This document shows, in pieces, positions 50,601 through 56,800 of a stretch of DNA of 64,000 nt. The notes under the pieces are model-generated. The model was not told where the DNA came from. It did no database searches and worked only from the letters and a program-made list of their open reading frames with translations. The position numbers and the translations under genes are program-made. The stretch spans positions 62,001-126,000 of the forward strand of contig JBPOII010000012.1 in NCBI GenBank assembly GCA_052034625.1, written 5' to 3'. Position 1 is the stretch's first letter, and every line of letters starts with the position of its first letter. This DNA is from JAVBLP01 sp052034625 (GTDB lineage: Bacteria > Elusimicrobiota > Endomicrobiia > Endomicrobiales > Endomicrobiaceae).

Positions 50601-52444
50601 CGCTTAACTTTGACTACAATCAATTTTATAACACTATTATGGACGAAGACATAATAAGTCAAGGAATCTACACATTGCCTATTACCGACATTGTTGTTAA
50701 CAGCGCGGCAAGAAGCATTACTCCTTCAAATACGGCGCAAGAAATATCAATCAAGATAGTAAAAGGCAACACTTCCATCATTGAACTTGAAAATAATATT
50801 GCCGATATGTCTAAAAATTTGATTATAACTGAAAATGAAATGTCTGCTCAAAAGTTAAAAGGCCAAGGCTTTGAAGCTGTAACGGCAAGAGTTGTTTATG
50901 AAAGAGGAGGGGAGCAGATAGGGCAATATAATGGAATGAATGTCAGGGCGAAATGGAATGAAGATAAAACTGAAATATTACTTTGCTTGAAATCATTGGA
51001 TGCGGATGTGCAAAAAGAAGAACTTTTAAGAATGCTTGTAGATACGCTGAAGGAAGGCAGGGAAAACAATATTTTATACGGTGTAACACAGATAGTAATA
51101 ACAAATGAACAGACAGTAGACGGGGCAATTGAAGCTATAAAAAACACACATACTGATTCCTATATGGACGCGATCAAAGAAACTAAGTTTGATTTGTCTG
51201 AGAGAAATCTGGCAAACAATATTCAGACTATCTGTGAGAGGGAGTCTGCTGCCACAGGGACACATATATTTGTAATGAACCTTCTCCAGGCACAGCAAAA
51301 CCAACAAAACATATTAAAATTAAAGGATAATGGCTTCAAGTTCGTGGTTTCATATTCGTCAAGCGAGGAAGCAAAAGCAGCAGACGAGATACTGCATGAC
51401 GGGGCAAAAGTTGATGCTTCAGATATAAAGAATATAAAAGATGCAAAAGATTTTCTCTTTGAGTTAAAAGATAAAGCTTTAAAAGTGGGTGCGGGATTGT
51501 TTTTATCCGTAAAATTCAATGATGATATATATAAGGACTTTGTTGAGGAAGATATAGATATTTTTGATAAATACGGAATTATTCCTATTGTCAGTGCCGA
51601 TTCAAAATATTTAGAGACCTCAATTCTTGGAAGAATGGAAGTGGAAGAGATAACGGAAGAAAATGTAGATCAGATACTGGAAAATGATATTGTGGTGAGT
51701 ATCGTTGTTGATGATGCAAGGGTTTTAAGCGATAAAAAAGAAAAGTTAAAACAGGTTAAAACAAAAGAGCAAAAATATAATAAAGGATATAATGCTTCTT
51801 TAAGCAGTAAATTTGATTATACAACAAGAGATATAGTATCTTTATCAGAATTGCTGACGGCTGATATTAATGATGAAGAAAGTAATTTGAAGACATTGTG
51901 GGAAAGCGTGTCTATAAATGAGATTGGGTTAAGCCAAGATACACAATCCTATATAAAATATCTTCTTGAAAGAGAAAGATATGAAGAAGCACTTGGTTTT
52001 ATCAGAGGCGTTGCAATGAATTCAGCGGAAAAAATCCTTATTGATGGACTTGCCGACATGCAAATAGCTATAAAAAAAGCGGAATTCAAAAGTGCAGGTA
52101 ATGGAATGTTCCATCGAGCAATGCATACATTGCTGGTTCAGCTTTTAATGGAGGGTAACGACATCAATTCATTATTGCAGGATGATTATGTGCTTGGTGA
52201 AATAACAATGACGGCAAAAGAATATTTAGAGTTGATAATGGTTAAGGTAAATAAAAATGCTGAAAATATATTAAAAGATAATGAATATAAGATAAAAAAA
52301 TTATCAGAACAAGATCATGATAAAGCGGTATTTGATTTCCAAGAGTTTAATTTATACGTGCAGGATAAGTTTAGAGAAAGAGACATGGTAAAAAATGTTA
52401 AGGTCTCTGCATTGGCAGTCAGAAGTATCTTAGGTGCTGCCTAA
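38660..52444 (+). CDS. Giant secreted multidomain protein (4594 aa): TIKI/ChaN-like domain, three caspase-fold-like modules, two CPBP-like membrane domains
   Basis: ATG 38660 starts a clear signal peptide (basic residues, LLVLSTFLLNLSSPVFA, cut after Ala31); a GTG 15 codons earlier lies in the terminator stem and is rejected. Residues ~65-500 form a domain with IQDLHCHP (74-81), LEG (105-107) and GGFH (473-476), reminiscent of the TIKI/TraB/ChaN superfamily. Three modules carry a caspase-type (clan CD) pair: His1198/Cys1251, His2256/Cys2299, His3160/Cys3203, in GHG and LDL[ST/SA/GS]C[HY]S contexts. After the second and third are hydrophobic regions with CPBP/Abi motifs: E2449-E2450-x3-R2454, H2483, H2546-x3-N2550 and E3351-E3352-x3-R3356, H3385, H3448-x3-N3452. 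Helical repeats fill the rest; the ~1100-residue C-terminus is unrecognised. There is no beta-barrel end. Function is unknown; a proteolytic or effector role is inference. Confidence 0.85.
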   Translation: MRKKLKIKFNKIIALLVLSTFLLNLSSPVFASINIETSVTEENKQIFNTLVLPYSYGQITKSHYAGSDRVIINIQDLHCHPKVQKNISSIIELFDKQYGVKNIYLEGVYGEADTSWLADTIKNDKSIAEKLLETGRLTGAEYYSAVSGKTKIIKGLEQKEEYLDNLKRFGAIVENQDRINLILEGIRESSEKIKAKYYDKRQYKLEKLSAKYKEGKITAEKYYTLLNKHIDRLGIDIYKYENTLAYIMLLSMQRELNYKAIMKELQSLLLLFKERLPYDTYMALFEETEGFARADKLQEYIIQITKEYDFDLSVNFKSLDKHLRYLELSRKINPIELVKEEQELSKEINTRFSQTKAQRDVVFMMYFEKYLRDYLNSSITADDYEYYQENIGKYKELWSQYVDNRVLSLLDEYMLEADKFYKINDDRNTYFADFISDSGEVLAIEGKKQAKDDTSKIIANMDEVKRLDIIVTGGFHTDTVSSILKDKGISYIVITPNVKDGAKEAEETYYEIAKEQGKISFQTLATLPLSLYGQEAKVRISVEAFGEEIAKEIFGEKQVRDVMSKPSSFTQDEQNILSFQAQRRQIEFAKILDSDDEGEVSEKIIELVKEYISEDLKDKVNADLLAKANPVKLEEALSSGQQELDNLITLLDETNPIKKLILSLKATLKSLFISSSSDRKPESGETNKEEETTYSDDENSEIISLIKDFGSSTGFDMLEIYENYGIDIVKPVEKDSWFFNLLDFLGIKDSDKKQKIENILGTTIIILGLYAPFKKIRFLKQYKDQESKAKEGAERIFALALFEADSFLPGSGIKGLAAMLTNKDFRQALNRAYSDYNRQIRKIGFAPNYTPEKLKLFRRLVENKDKFASEKEFERTLEMLFFGVFNIEETSSSYDKKFKLLKKLIDAKEQFSSADDFNLAIEVLWNGVLKIEPDKESDIFYSEKEFNVNNFSLLKNTFLINDVVGSVALEAETEKGKTSSPISAHSMLMLDVLFSDFNFPKEDIARIENLMDHLGQQNINKLALENNALGMQIFFNHRFQELSENISTQEDTILAGNKAIAQYRIAVILARMLYLEKGNAVFDLPQEKFDDIIEIAYDHYSRMVEASEKVVVLDENTYVSALHNYEENFRTDGIDELLKELGIYDERKVKHFKVDKAKSVLGRRHLSEAKSWLRSISDFSKTQKELGVKRGHFVFNGHGEFDHGFLWFDGEGILAYNKNSYITSKEIVDALLKAKKNGTNLEDITLDLSTCHSWYIANDIYKRLAKKGIKELPQIITEAGFETQYAYTIGGKSSNLNVAILDYLKSPIIKTKKSEDGTDKSLTLTDVHKAIPVNSNHTVFVSNTTIQEINESFKGELDVIVQDGQISDEGLGRNAARNIRLATLQTKSTVEKLDKIEKIFRIRNFRETSLGIALGALMERSFITDILLGGSREDFLKLHTDYVSDIDGTIRKEMLQGLDSILASMKKAYNTALKFTHSKFIAEITMNIVNVVSHYRYNKGDVVKLQMDSISDENTFKTLHSMRMQTPEMRRLLYKYFKRNNLKDDINLSTILLDEFVQTCMLMSENDRKFLVALFKTGKLYDFLSLDDKQQRHIEKMFTIDRDLVLDLFSNSKDLDVFLLYDKYQEYIEEILKRDKELGHTLFNNLDVLAFFSDQYQKYIEETLEKDRDLVLALFRLEPEIIDKFLSLLNDYPPYLEKALADNKLYKNKDKGQNFNFIQNILHVYADYEGSYSEIDKDEKDESKKIVRQIEELFEKYPILIFEEPELFISLFIKSGIDQEKTASQINVNYETLKRLVNNKGIKKEYVTYISEMLFRLHYDENSKIFDNAIFKQSGNENIIESLISLNISENTMIDLFTLEAEKGVDLQYAKYILKMLDYDDGDSKIFDNAIFKQSGSEKALEYLTSSELEKLNKDAMPELLALTDKIDPRLYELLASSENKTNEVWGIISKEEGDSRLSSYKFIEMVYFLGGKRSKTLEGLFALPQFLDALSLSDIEIVKSCLRIKYSGLSDEIMDKIINKLTSYSAVSKGIKAIPYLKRIQNKVAFILLNSVSKEEMKSLLGILSDKDPDKINSLFGGLAARSFRGLAADNNAEAIKLFFDDNFNNLIDTKISESDDFRFLSDDIARYHTTIAISRMMVEKGMIYEDMSEEAKLKAIEEATTLYFKILAESKGKKLIGSDTVLMGLFNNEDNGSGGRRFNPNFFLSLLDGKKITHENTFAQPSNDDTQETKKAFLKATAELNKSDKKYYILFLGHGSERGMWLTEKVFISPEEIAKSLWQAHKNGVDLRNITLDLSACYSYYYTRNLYDALKEMAAKENKESELTFPTVITAAGLETELGYTLDIDKPLRSRVNLHDAMKRAGIHGEISLFDLISMEYLATHSNSTMFFDTGEIIDEKPISSEVQYGEKRVKRLPWRVSELSILKDLAYKYADNKILSALNKTAPIWEEIIFRGIPTIITLINPFVGIPVFLAMQPLFVFSHTIVKWLVNKDSSEKSFKDFVKEDFSAFAPKTVLLSLPYIAALFITPFSPFTIFPAFFISVIIHAINNYSVKTDKQEGQIKKNRMPLASFSPLFILTAASIAVIPSIKTDEKGKEDSMAQIDDYEKESILKKFHNMRKNEKMKKLLMRYFQRANINIDIDNISQEEFIGTFNNKSSENDKKLLLAVSDDRMLEKFLNLPEDYQENIERVLIKNNKHEDSAAVYNLINNIHYVLEVYGSKYRELDEDKSIEKKIKDLFTEDTGLIFETEEIFQLLSAYAIDEKKSLSEINTLYLKFKKLAADKDIVPNHYIYILKMFLKYGENSRVFDSEVLKRDVDEKALKYLTDLDLDEKIMCELLPLTDKIDPQIYELLASSDNKYKEVWNIIEKENLSTLPKRDLSATSKFITIVYLFGGENSRTVRSFYATNDAEFLSKYADIKFVKSCLEIKYPGMSEEIMSKIIEQVTSYYELEFYTNEEKNRNRMAFMFLNSVSEEDMKTLLKIVPGKDFDKVRELFIGLAKRSYRGLATDNDMAPIKLFFDDDFNKMLDNKMRESKDFGFLSHEISRYHTAIAISRMAVEKGMSQEEATEQYFKILFEIKDKKLIDQDTVLIGIYNNEVQEDGKMRFGLDSFEKIIGRTIRPENKFFQSEDSPNAKGDFLNTIAGLNENDKKYYILFKGHGLEKEFRLDKLNSISPEEMAQALWQVHKNGIDLRNVTLDLGSCYSYYFARNLYKALKQKAIAEGQYEEINYPTIIAEAGRETEFGYTVDINIEGTTLPSGNFHNALWKFNIDMEEGVSLGALIFLERLSEDSNYTIFVDAGKNNIAAFKRQDEEEGMPLKVIEFSILKPLADKYADNKILSALNKTAPVWEEILFRAIPATLILINPFIGIPVFMLMQPLFIFSHTIVRWLVNKDSSGMSLKELAKENFGIYAPKTALLSFSYLIAVPLAVFSPFFIPAATSIAIIAHAINNSASFSVQTEITEEVVSSTPPDTSEQELESSQQSAEAAGILLMKTFNKYYTDNNNVEELINKDTMSYFSTGSSAIEESDTNEIKAKKQERINIANINKDILDKAKAAGESFSGLMPKKVINALNNLFAGTFSEADSKTIHEYVFENEAEREVRESWIKMFAVLYAYKTWTEQGIWKSIAEGQKENGAEAALSNGIKLSFKETFQHEGLIVGEEIILPNGLKLTFERWIHMCDAHSILTNGNVEDANRYADAQEAFNGAIKLEDLIESVGIINEIEEKWDAIAERVENRAVYMKKANNNKPYCLVVDKTNNTMDTLFVIGKAKYENVFKTSVEILIRPGLLKEGEGEGEVNVNVDVDVDVDTVNNIIKQGGVFIRVRTDSAGNMQGTSKYEERKKKINKDEAEEKYCIGCDNSRFLFAEDAELYKRIFALDFPYRAAIYKAIHKFDLRVIGVTSDNVLVAYDEGRKSIYLWDIGERRQGDKICKLDRMKRFSLSNSISINVSVNGDKVVLEFKDRNREEIKKIKEIKGTDALNFDYNQFYNTIMDEDIISQGIYTLPITDIVVNSAARSITPSNTAQEISIKIVKGNTSIIELENNIADMSKNLIITENEMSAQKLKGQGFEAVTARVVYERGGEQIGQYNGMNVRAKWNEDKTEILLCLKSLDADVQKEELLRMLVDTLKEGRENNILYGVTQIVITNEQTVDGAIEAIKNTHTDSYMDAIKETKFDLSERNLANNIQTICERESAATGTHIFVMNLLQAQQNQQNILKLKDNGFKFVVSYSSSEEAKAADEILHDGAKVDASDIKNIKDAKDFLFELKDKALKVGAGLFLSVKFNDDIYKDFVEEDIDIFDKYGIIPIVSADSKYLETSILGRMEVEEITEENVDQILENDIVVSIVVDDARVLSDKKEKLKQVKTKEQKYNKGYNASLSSKFDYTTRDIVSLSELLTADINDEESNLKTLWESVSINEIGLSQDTQSYIKYLLERERYEEALGFIRGVAMNSAEKILIDGLADMQIAIKKAEFKSAGNGMFHRAMHTLLVQLLMEGNDINSLLQDDYVLGEITMTAKEYLELIMVKVNKNAENILKDNEYKIKKLSEQDHDKAVFDFQEFNLYVQDKFRERDMVKNVKVSALAVRSILGAA
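43201..46325 (+). repeat. Internal duplication, copy A (giant gene module 2)
   Basis: This segment encodes helical repeats, a caspase-like domain and a CPBP-like region in the same order as 46490-49040. DNA similarity remains high in places: the stretch at about 45960 (ACAATAAAATTTTATCTGCA) recurs identically at 48667, and GATAAATCCTTTT with GGAATACCTGTGTTT recurs in both. Confidence 0.85.
44126..44165 (+). repeat. 40-base microduplication (second copy 44309-44348)
   Basis: The 40 bases encoding S-K-I-F-D-N-A-I-F-K-Q-S-G recur 183 bases downstream at 44309-44348 with one mismatch (a C/T in a third codon position), which points to a recent in-frame duplication. Confidence 0.9.
46490..49040 (+). 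repeat. Internal duplication, copy B (giant gene module 3)
   Basis: This is the partner of 43201-46325. It lacks the extra ~500 bases of short helical repeats present near the start of copy A but keeps both catalytic-motif sets, so both copies appear to be under selection. Confidence 0.85.
50069..50092 (+). repeat. In-frame hexanucleotide repeat (GTAGAT)x4
   Basis: Four perfect GTAGAT units encode a Val-Asp run in the giant protein, preceded by degenerate GGTGAA and GTAAAC units. The unit is a multiple of three, so slippage changes length without breaking the frame. Confidence 0.9.
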
Positions 52445-52556
52445 TAATAAGTCCGCAAGTTGAGCGAATTGTTGTTCTTGGCTCTTGACATCCAAAAAAG
52501 AATAGTGTATTATATGCAGACATAATAAATACGTTGATTGTCTGGACAAATATGAC

Positions 52557-52585
52557 TTGACAATAAATATAAAGTGTTGTATAAT
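52557..52585 (+). promoter_or_regulatory. Consensus promoter of rplJ-rplL
   Basis: TTGACA (52557-52562) and TATAAT (52580-52585) are separated by exactly 17 bp. It lies about 110 bases after the giant gene and would give a ~185-base leader before rplJ. No terminator is visible between the giant gene stop (52444) and this promoter. Confidence 0.9.
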
Positions 52586-52629
52586 TGCCCATGTGGTTTT
52601 TGGTTCATTATTATATTGATATTGCAGCA

Positions 52630-52700
52630 TAGTCAAAGACAGTAAGATGCTTTATGCATTAAAAGGAACTTAGTTCCATCTTACCGAGACGAAGATAAAT
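52630..52700 (+). promoter_or_regulatory. L10 leader (autoregulatory binding site)
   Basis: The segment has the typical layout of the L10 leader RNA: GTAAGATG (52642-52649) pairs with CATCTTAC (52677-52684), an inner GGAA/TTCC hairpin lies at 52665-52677, and the flanks AAAGACA and CGAGACG match the kink-turn sides of the family. In known cases L10(L12)4 binds here and represses rplJL. Confidence 0.8.
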
Positions 52701-52712
52701 TTTTTTATGTTT

Positions 52713-52739
52713 AAACTTCTCTCGTGAGAAGTTTTTTTT
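52713..52739 (+). terminator. Intrinsic terminator between the L10 leader and rplJ (attenuator)
   Basis: AAACTTCTC (52713-52721) and GAGAAGTTT (52726-52734) form a perfect 9-bp stem with a TCGT loop followed by Ts. Lying in the leader before rplJ, it should act as a conditional terminator governed by the L10 leader. Confidence 0.85.
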
Positions 52740-52777
52740 ATTTATAAAACAAAAGAAGAGCATATAGGAGCAAACAG

Positions 52778-53299
52778 ATGCCAAATTTAAAGAATCAGGA
52801 AGAGGTAAAAAACTTAACTGAAAAGTTCAAGTCTATGAAAGGTTTGATACTTACTGAGTATCACGGCCTTACCGTTGAAGAGATCTCGGAGTTGCGTTCA
52901 GCGTTACGTCCACTTAACTGTGAATACAGCATTGTTAAAAACACTCTAAGTAAAATAGCGCTGAAAGAAGCAGGGATTGATGCCGGCGGTGAAAATTTTG
53001 TAGGTCCGACAGCTTTGGCTATAGAGAACGGAGATATAGTTTCTCCGGCAAAAACTATAGTAGAGTTCGCAAAGAAAAATGCCAATCTTAAAGTAAAAGC
53101 CGGTTTTATGGAAGGCAAGTTTGTCAGTGCAGAGATTATTGAGCAGCTTTCACAGCTTCCTTCAAAAGAAGTTCTATTGGCAAAAATGCTTGGCAGCATG
53201 AATGCACCTATAACAGGTTTTGTAAATGTATTGGCAGCAAACATCAGAGGATTGGTAACAGTTCTTGATGCAATAAGCAAAAAACAGGCAAAAGCCTAA
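52778..53299 (+). CDS. rplJ: 50S ribosomal protein L10
   Basis: The 173-residue protein forms the base of the ribosomal stalk and binds L7/L12 dimers through its C-terminal helix. Family blocks are KGLILTEYHGLTVEEISELR, EYSIVKNTLSKIAL, FVGPTALAI and the C-terminal NIRGLVTVLDAIS. An AGGAG site precedes the ATG. The upstream neighbours usually found next to it, rplK and rplA, are not in the window. Confidence 0.97.
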   Translation: MPNLKNQEEVKNLTEKFKSMKGLILTEYHGLTVEEISELRSALRPLNCEYSIVKNTLSKIALKEAGIDAGGENFVGPTALAIENGDIVSPAKTIVEFAKKNANLKVKAGFMEGKFVSAEIIEQLSQLPSKEVLLAKMLGSMNAPITGFVNVLAANIRGLVTVLDAISKKQAKA

Positions 53300-53337
53300 T
53301 TTAAAAATAAAAACGTTAAAATACGGAGGATAGTAAA

Positions 53338-53718
53338 ATGTCAGCATTGTCAAAAGATCAGTTGATTGAAGCAATTTCAGGAATGTCAGTAATCGAACTT
53401 TCAGAGTTGGTAAAAGCTTTGGAAGAAAAGTTTGGTGTATCAGCAGCAGCTCCTGTAGCAGTTGCAGCAGCAGCTCCAGCAGCAGGCGGTGCAGCAGCAG
53501 AAGAAAAGACAGAATTTAATGTTGTTCTTGCAAATGCAGGTGCAAGCAAGATCAATGTTATTAAAGTTGTAAGAGAAATTACAGGTCTCGGCTTGAAAGA
53601 AGCAAAAGACTTGGTTGACGGCGCGCCTAAAACTGTAAAAGAAAATGTTGCTAAAGCTGAAGCAGAGGAAATGAAGAAGAAACTTGCAGAAGCAGGTGCA
53701 ACTGTTGAACTTAAGTAA
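53338..53718 (+). CDS. rplL: 50S ribosomal protein L7/L12
   Basis: The 126-residue stalk protein has an N-terminal dimerisation helix (SVIELSELVKALEEKFGV), an Ala-rich hinge (about residues 36-55) and the factor-binding domain with INVIKVVREITGLGLKEAKDLVDGAP and the conserved Lys-rich end. It recruits elongation factors such as EF-G, whose gene lies at the end of this window. CGGAGG precedes the start. Confidence 0.98.
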   Translation: MSALSKDQLIEAISGMSVIELSELVKALEEKFGVSAAAPVAVAAAAPAAGGAAAEEKTEFNVVLANAGASKINVIKVVREITGLGLKEAKDLVDGAPKTVKENVAKAEAEEMKKKLAEAGATVELK

Positions 53719-53750
53719 ACCTGAAAAAGCATTAAAAAATCAAATAGTAG

Positions 53751-53778
53751 TTGACAAATAATATTTATTATGTATAAT
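53751..53778 (+). promoter_or_regulatory. Internal promoter for rpoB-rpoC
   Basis: TTGACA (53751-53756) and TATAAT (53773-53778) are 16 bp apart, 50 bases before rpoB. No terminator is visible between rplL and rpoB, so this promoter probably adds to read-through from the rplJ promoter. Confidence 0.82.
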
Positions 53779-53785
53779 AAATATT
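53760..53785. promoter_or_regulatory. Perfect 12-bp palindrome covering the rpoB promoter spacer and -10 box
   Basis: AATATTTATTAT (53760-53771) and ATAATAAATATT (53774-53785) are exact inverted repeats with a two-base centre. The -10 box lies within the right half, so a dimeric repressor bound here would block the promoter. Confidence 0.7.
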
Positions 53786-53827
53786 TATTTGTCATTTGTA
53801 GATAAATAATAAAGCAGGTTTAAATAT

Positions 53828-56800
53828 ATGAATAAAGTTAACTTTGGAAAGATCGGAGCCCCGATAGATCCTCCTTTTCTTTTGAAGATGCAGAAGGATT
53901 CTTTCGCTGAATTTTTGCAGAGAGATACTGCCCCTGAAAAAAGAAAATTCAGAGGACTTGAAGGTGCTTTTAGAGACATATTTCCTTTAACAAACTCAGA
54001 TGAGAGTTTGGTTTTGGAATATGTTTCCTATTCATTTGGCGAACCTAAATATTCCGTAGAGGAATCTATTGCAAGGGACGCTACATATGCATTGCCGCTG
54101 AAAGTCAAATTAAGACTTATGCATAGAAAGGAAGACGGGAAAGAAAAAGAATTGTCCGAGCAGGAAGTATATTTCGGCGATGTTCCTTTAATGACTGATA
54201 CTGCTACATTTATTATTAACGGTGCAGAAAGAGTTGTTGTCAGCCAGATCCACCGCTCTCCCGGAGTCATCTTTGAAGAAGATGAAGAAAAAAGGGTTAC
54301 CGTTATGGGAAAACCTCTTTACTATGCCAGGATGATCCCTTATAGAGGAGCATGGGTAGAGTTTGAGTTTGACCAAAACGGTATACTGTATGTAAGAATT
54401 GACCGCAAAAGAAAAATGTTTGCGACAACTTTTTTACGTGCTTTAGGTTTTGAAACCGATGAGGAAATTCTTGGGCTTTTCAGGGAAACAAAAGAAGTAT
54501 CTCTGGATGCTCCTTTGGCGACTCTTGCAAATGAATATCTTGCGGAAGATGTTTATGATAAAGCTACAGGCGAAATAATAGCCGACTCGGGAAAAGAATT
54601 AAAAGAAGATATTATAAAGAAACTTCAGGCAAAAGGTCTTACTGCAGTATCTGTACTTAAGGATGCTTCAATTCTTTTAACGCTTAAAAAAGATACTATA
54701 AAAAGCCAGAAAGAAGCGGTTAATCATATATATAGAGTCCTAAAAACACAGGAATTCATAATGCAGGAAAGGGCTCAAGGTTTTCTTGAAGAGCTTCTTT
54801 TTAAGTCAGTCAGAAGATATGACTTGACAGTAGTCGGAAGATATAAAATTTTAAAGAAATTTGCACCTATTTTTGAGTATTATGCAAAGAATTTCAAATT
54901 AAATATTCCTTCAGAAAACAAAAGAACTCTTACAAGAGAAGATATAGTTGCTACTATAAAGTATCTTTTGATGCTTTATAATGGCGAAACGGAGTTTAAA
55001 GAAGGAAAGCAAAGTATAAAAATAGGTTTAGATGATATAGACCATTTAGGTAACAGACGTGTAAGATCTGTAGGAGAATTGCTTGAAAACCAGATAAGGA
55101 TCGGACTTGTTCAGATGGCAAGACTTGTCAGAGAGCATATGAACAATCAAGATAAAGCTAATGTTACGCCGAGATCTCTTACAAATATCACTCAGTTTGT
55201 TGCCCAGATAAGAAAATTTTTCGGAACTTCGCAGCTTTCTCAGTTTATGGACCAGATAAATCCTTTAGCAGAGTTGACTCATAAGAGAAGACTTTCGGCT
55301 TTAGGACCTGGCGGACTTAATAGAAAGAGGGCCGGCTTTGAAGTCAGAGACGTTCATCATACTCATTACGGACGCGTTTGCCCTATTGAAACGCCTGAAG
55401 GTCCAAATATAGGTTTGATAACATCTCTTTCAACTTTTGCAAGAGTTAATCCATATGGTTTGATTGAAACTCCATATAAAAAAGTTGAGAACGGAAAATC
55501 AACGGATAAAATTGAATATTTGACAGCTGATAAAGAGGATGAATTTTTTGTCGCTCAGGCAAATACGCCTCTAGATGATAAAGGGAATATACAGTCCGAT
55601 TCAGTTCACGGAAGAAGATGGGATTCATTTATTTTCCAGCCTCCTGCGAAAGTGGACTATATGGATATATCTCCTATGCAGGTTGTATCTGTTTCAGCAG
55701 CACTGATCCCGTTTTTGGAACATGATGATGCGAACAGAGCTTTGATGGGATGCAACATGCAGCGCCAGGGAGTTCCTCTTTTAGTAACGGAAGCACCTGT
55801 AGTGGCAACAGGCATTGAAGAAAAAGTTGCAAGAGATTCGGGTGTTGTTGTTGTTGCTAAGTCAGAAGGTGAAGTTATGTCGGTTTCTTCAGATGAAATA
55901 ATGATTTATACTAAAAATGGAGAAATTGATGTATATAATTTAAGAAAATATGCTCGTTCAAACCAGGATACCTGCATTGATCAGAGACCTTTGGTCAAAA
56001 TAGGAGAAACTGTAAAAAAAGGTCAGATAATAGCTGACGGTCCTGCAACTCAGGACGGCCAGCTTGCTTTAGGACAAAATCTCCTTATAGCGTATATGCC
56101 TTGGGACGGGTATAACTTTGAAGACGCAATGTTATTGTCTGAGAAACTTATACAGGATGATAAGTTTACATCTGTTCATATAAGAGAGTTCCAGACAGAA
56201 GCAAGAGAAACAAAAGGGCGTCCGGAAGAAATAACAAAAGATATTCCAAATGTCGGCTCTGAAGATTTATTGAATCTTGATGAAGACGGAGTTATTAAAG
56301 TCGGTTCAATGGTACAGAGAGGAGACATTCTTGTAGGTAAAACTGCACCTAAAGGTGAACAGCAGACAACTCCTGAAGAAAGACTTCTTAGAGTGCTTTT
56401 CGGTAAAAAAGCTGAAGATGTTCAGGATGCCTCGCTTAGAGTTCCTCCCGGAGTATCAGGCAAAGTTATAGGCGTAAGAACATTTGTAAGGCTTGAAAAG
56501 CTTACAGATAAAGAGAAAAAGAAGAAGCAAGATGAGATGCAAGAAATTTACGATGCTGCAAAGCAGAAGCTTCGTAAAGATAAAAAAGAGCTTCTTTCAG
56601 AGGCAAAGAAATCAGAAATATCAAAAATAGAAGCACTTTATAAGAAAAAAGAAGAGATTTTGAAACAGAATTACGAAGCCGAAAAAGAAAGGTTTAAAAA
56701 AGGCGATGACCTTCCTGTTTCAGTAAATAAAATAGTAAAAGTCTATATTGCCGCTAAGCTTAAAATACAAGTAGGCGATAAGCTTGCCGGAAGACACGGT

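Noticed and set aside
53358..53795. Long minus-strand frame opposite rplL
   Set aside because: It mirrors the Ala-rich codons of L7/L12 and has no ribosome site or recognisable protein; the same applies to the minus-strand frames opposite rplJ, rpoB, rpoC and rpsA.
53960..54000. tRNA-like genes outside the rRNA spacer
   Set aside because: No other cloverleaf with GTTCRANNC and paired arms was found by eye in the intergenic regions.
56500..56720. Charged coiled-coil insertion in RpoB as a novelty
   Set aside because: An insertion at the same place (beta-i9) is well known in proteobacteria; this is a shorter version.
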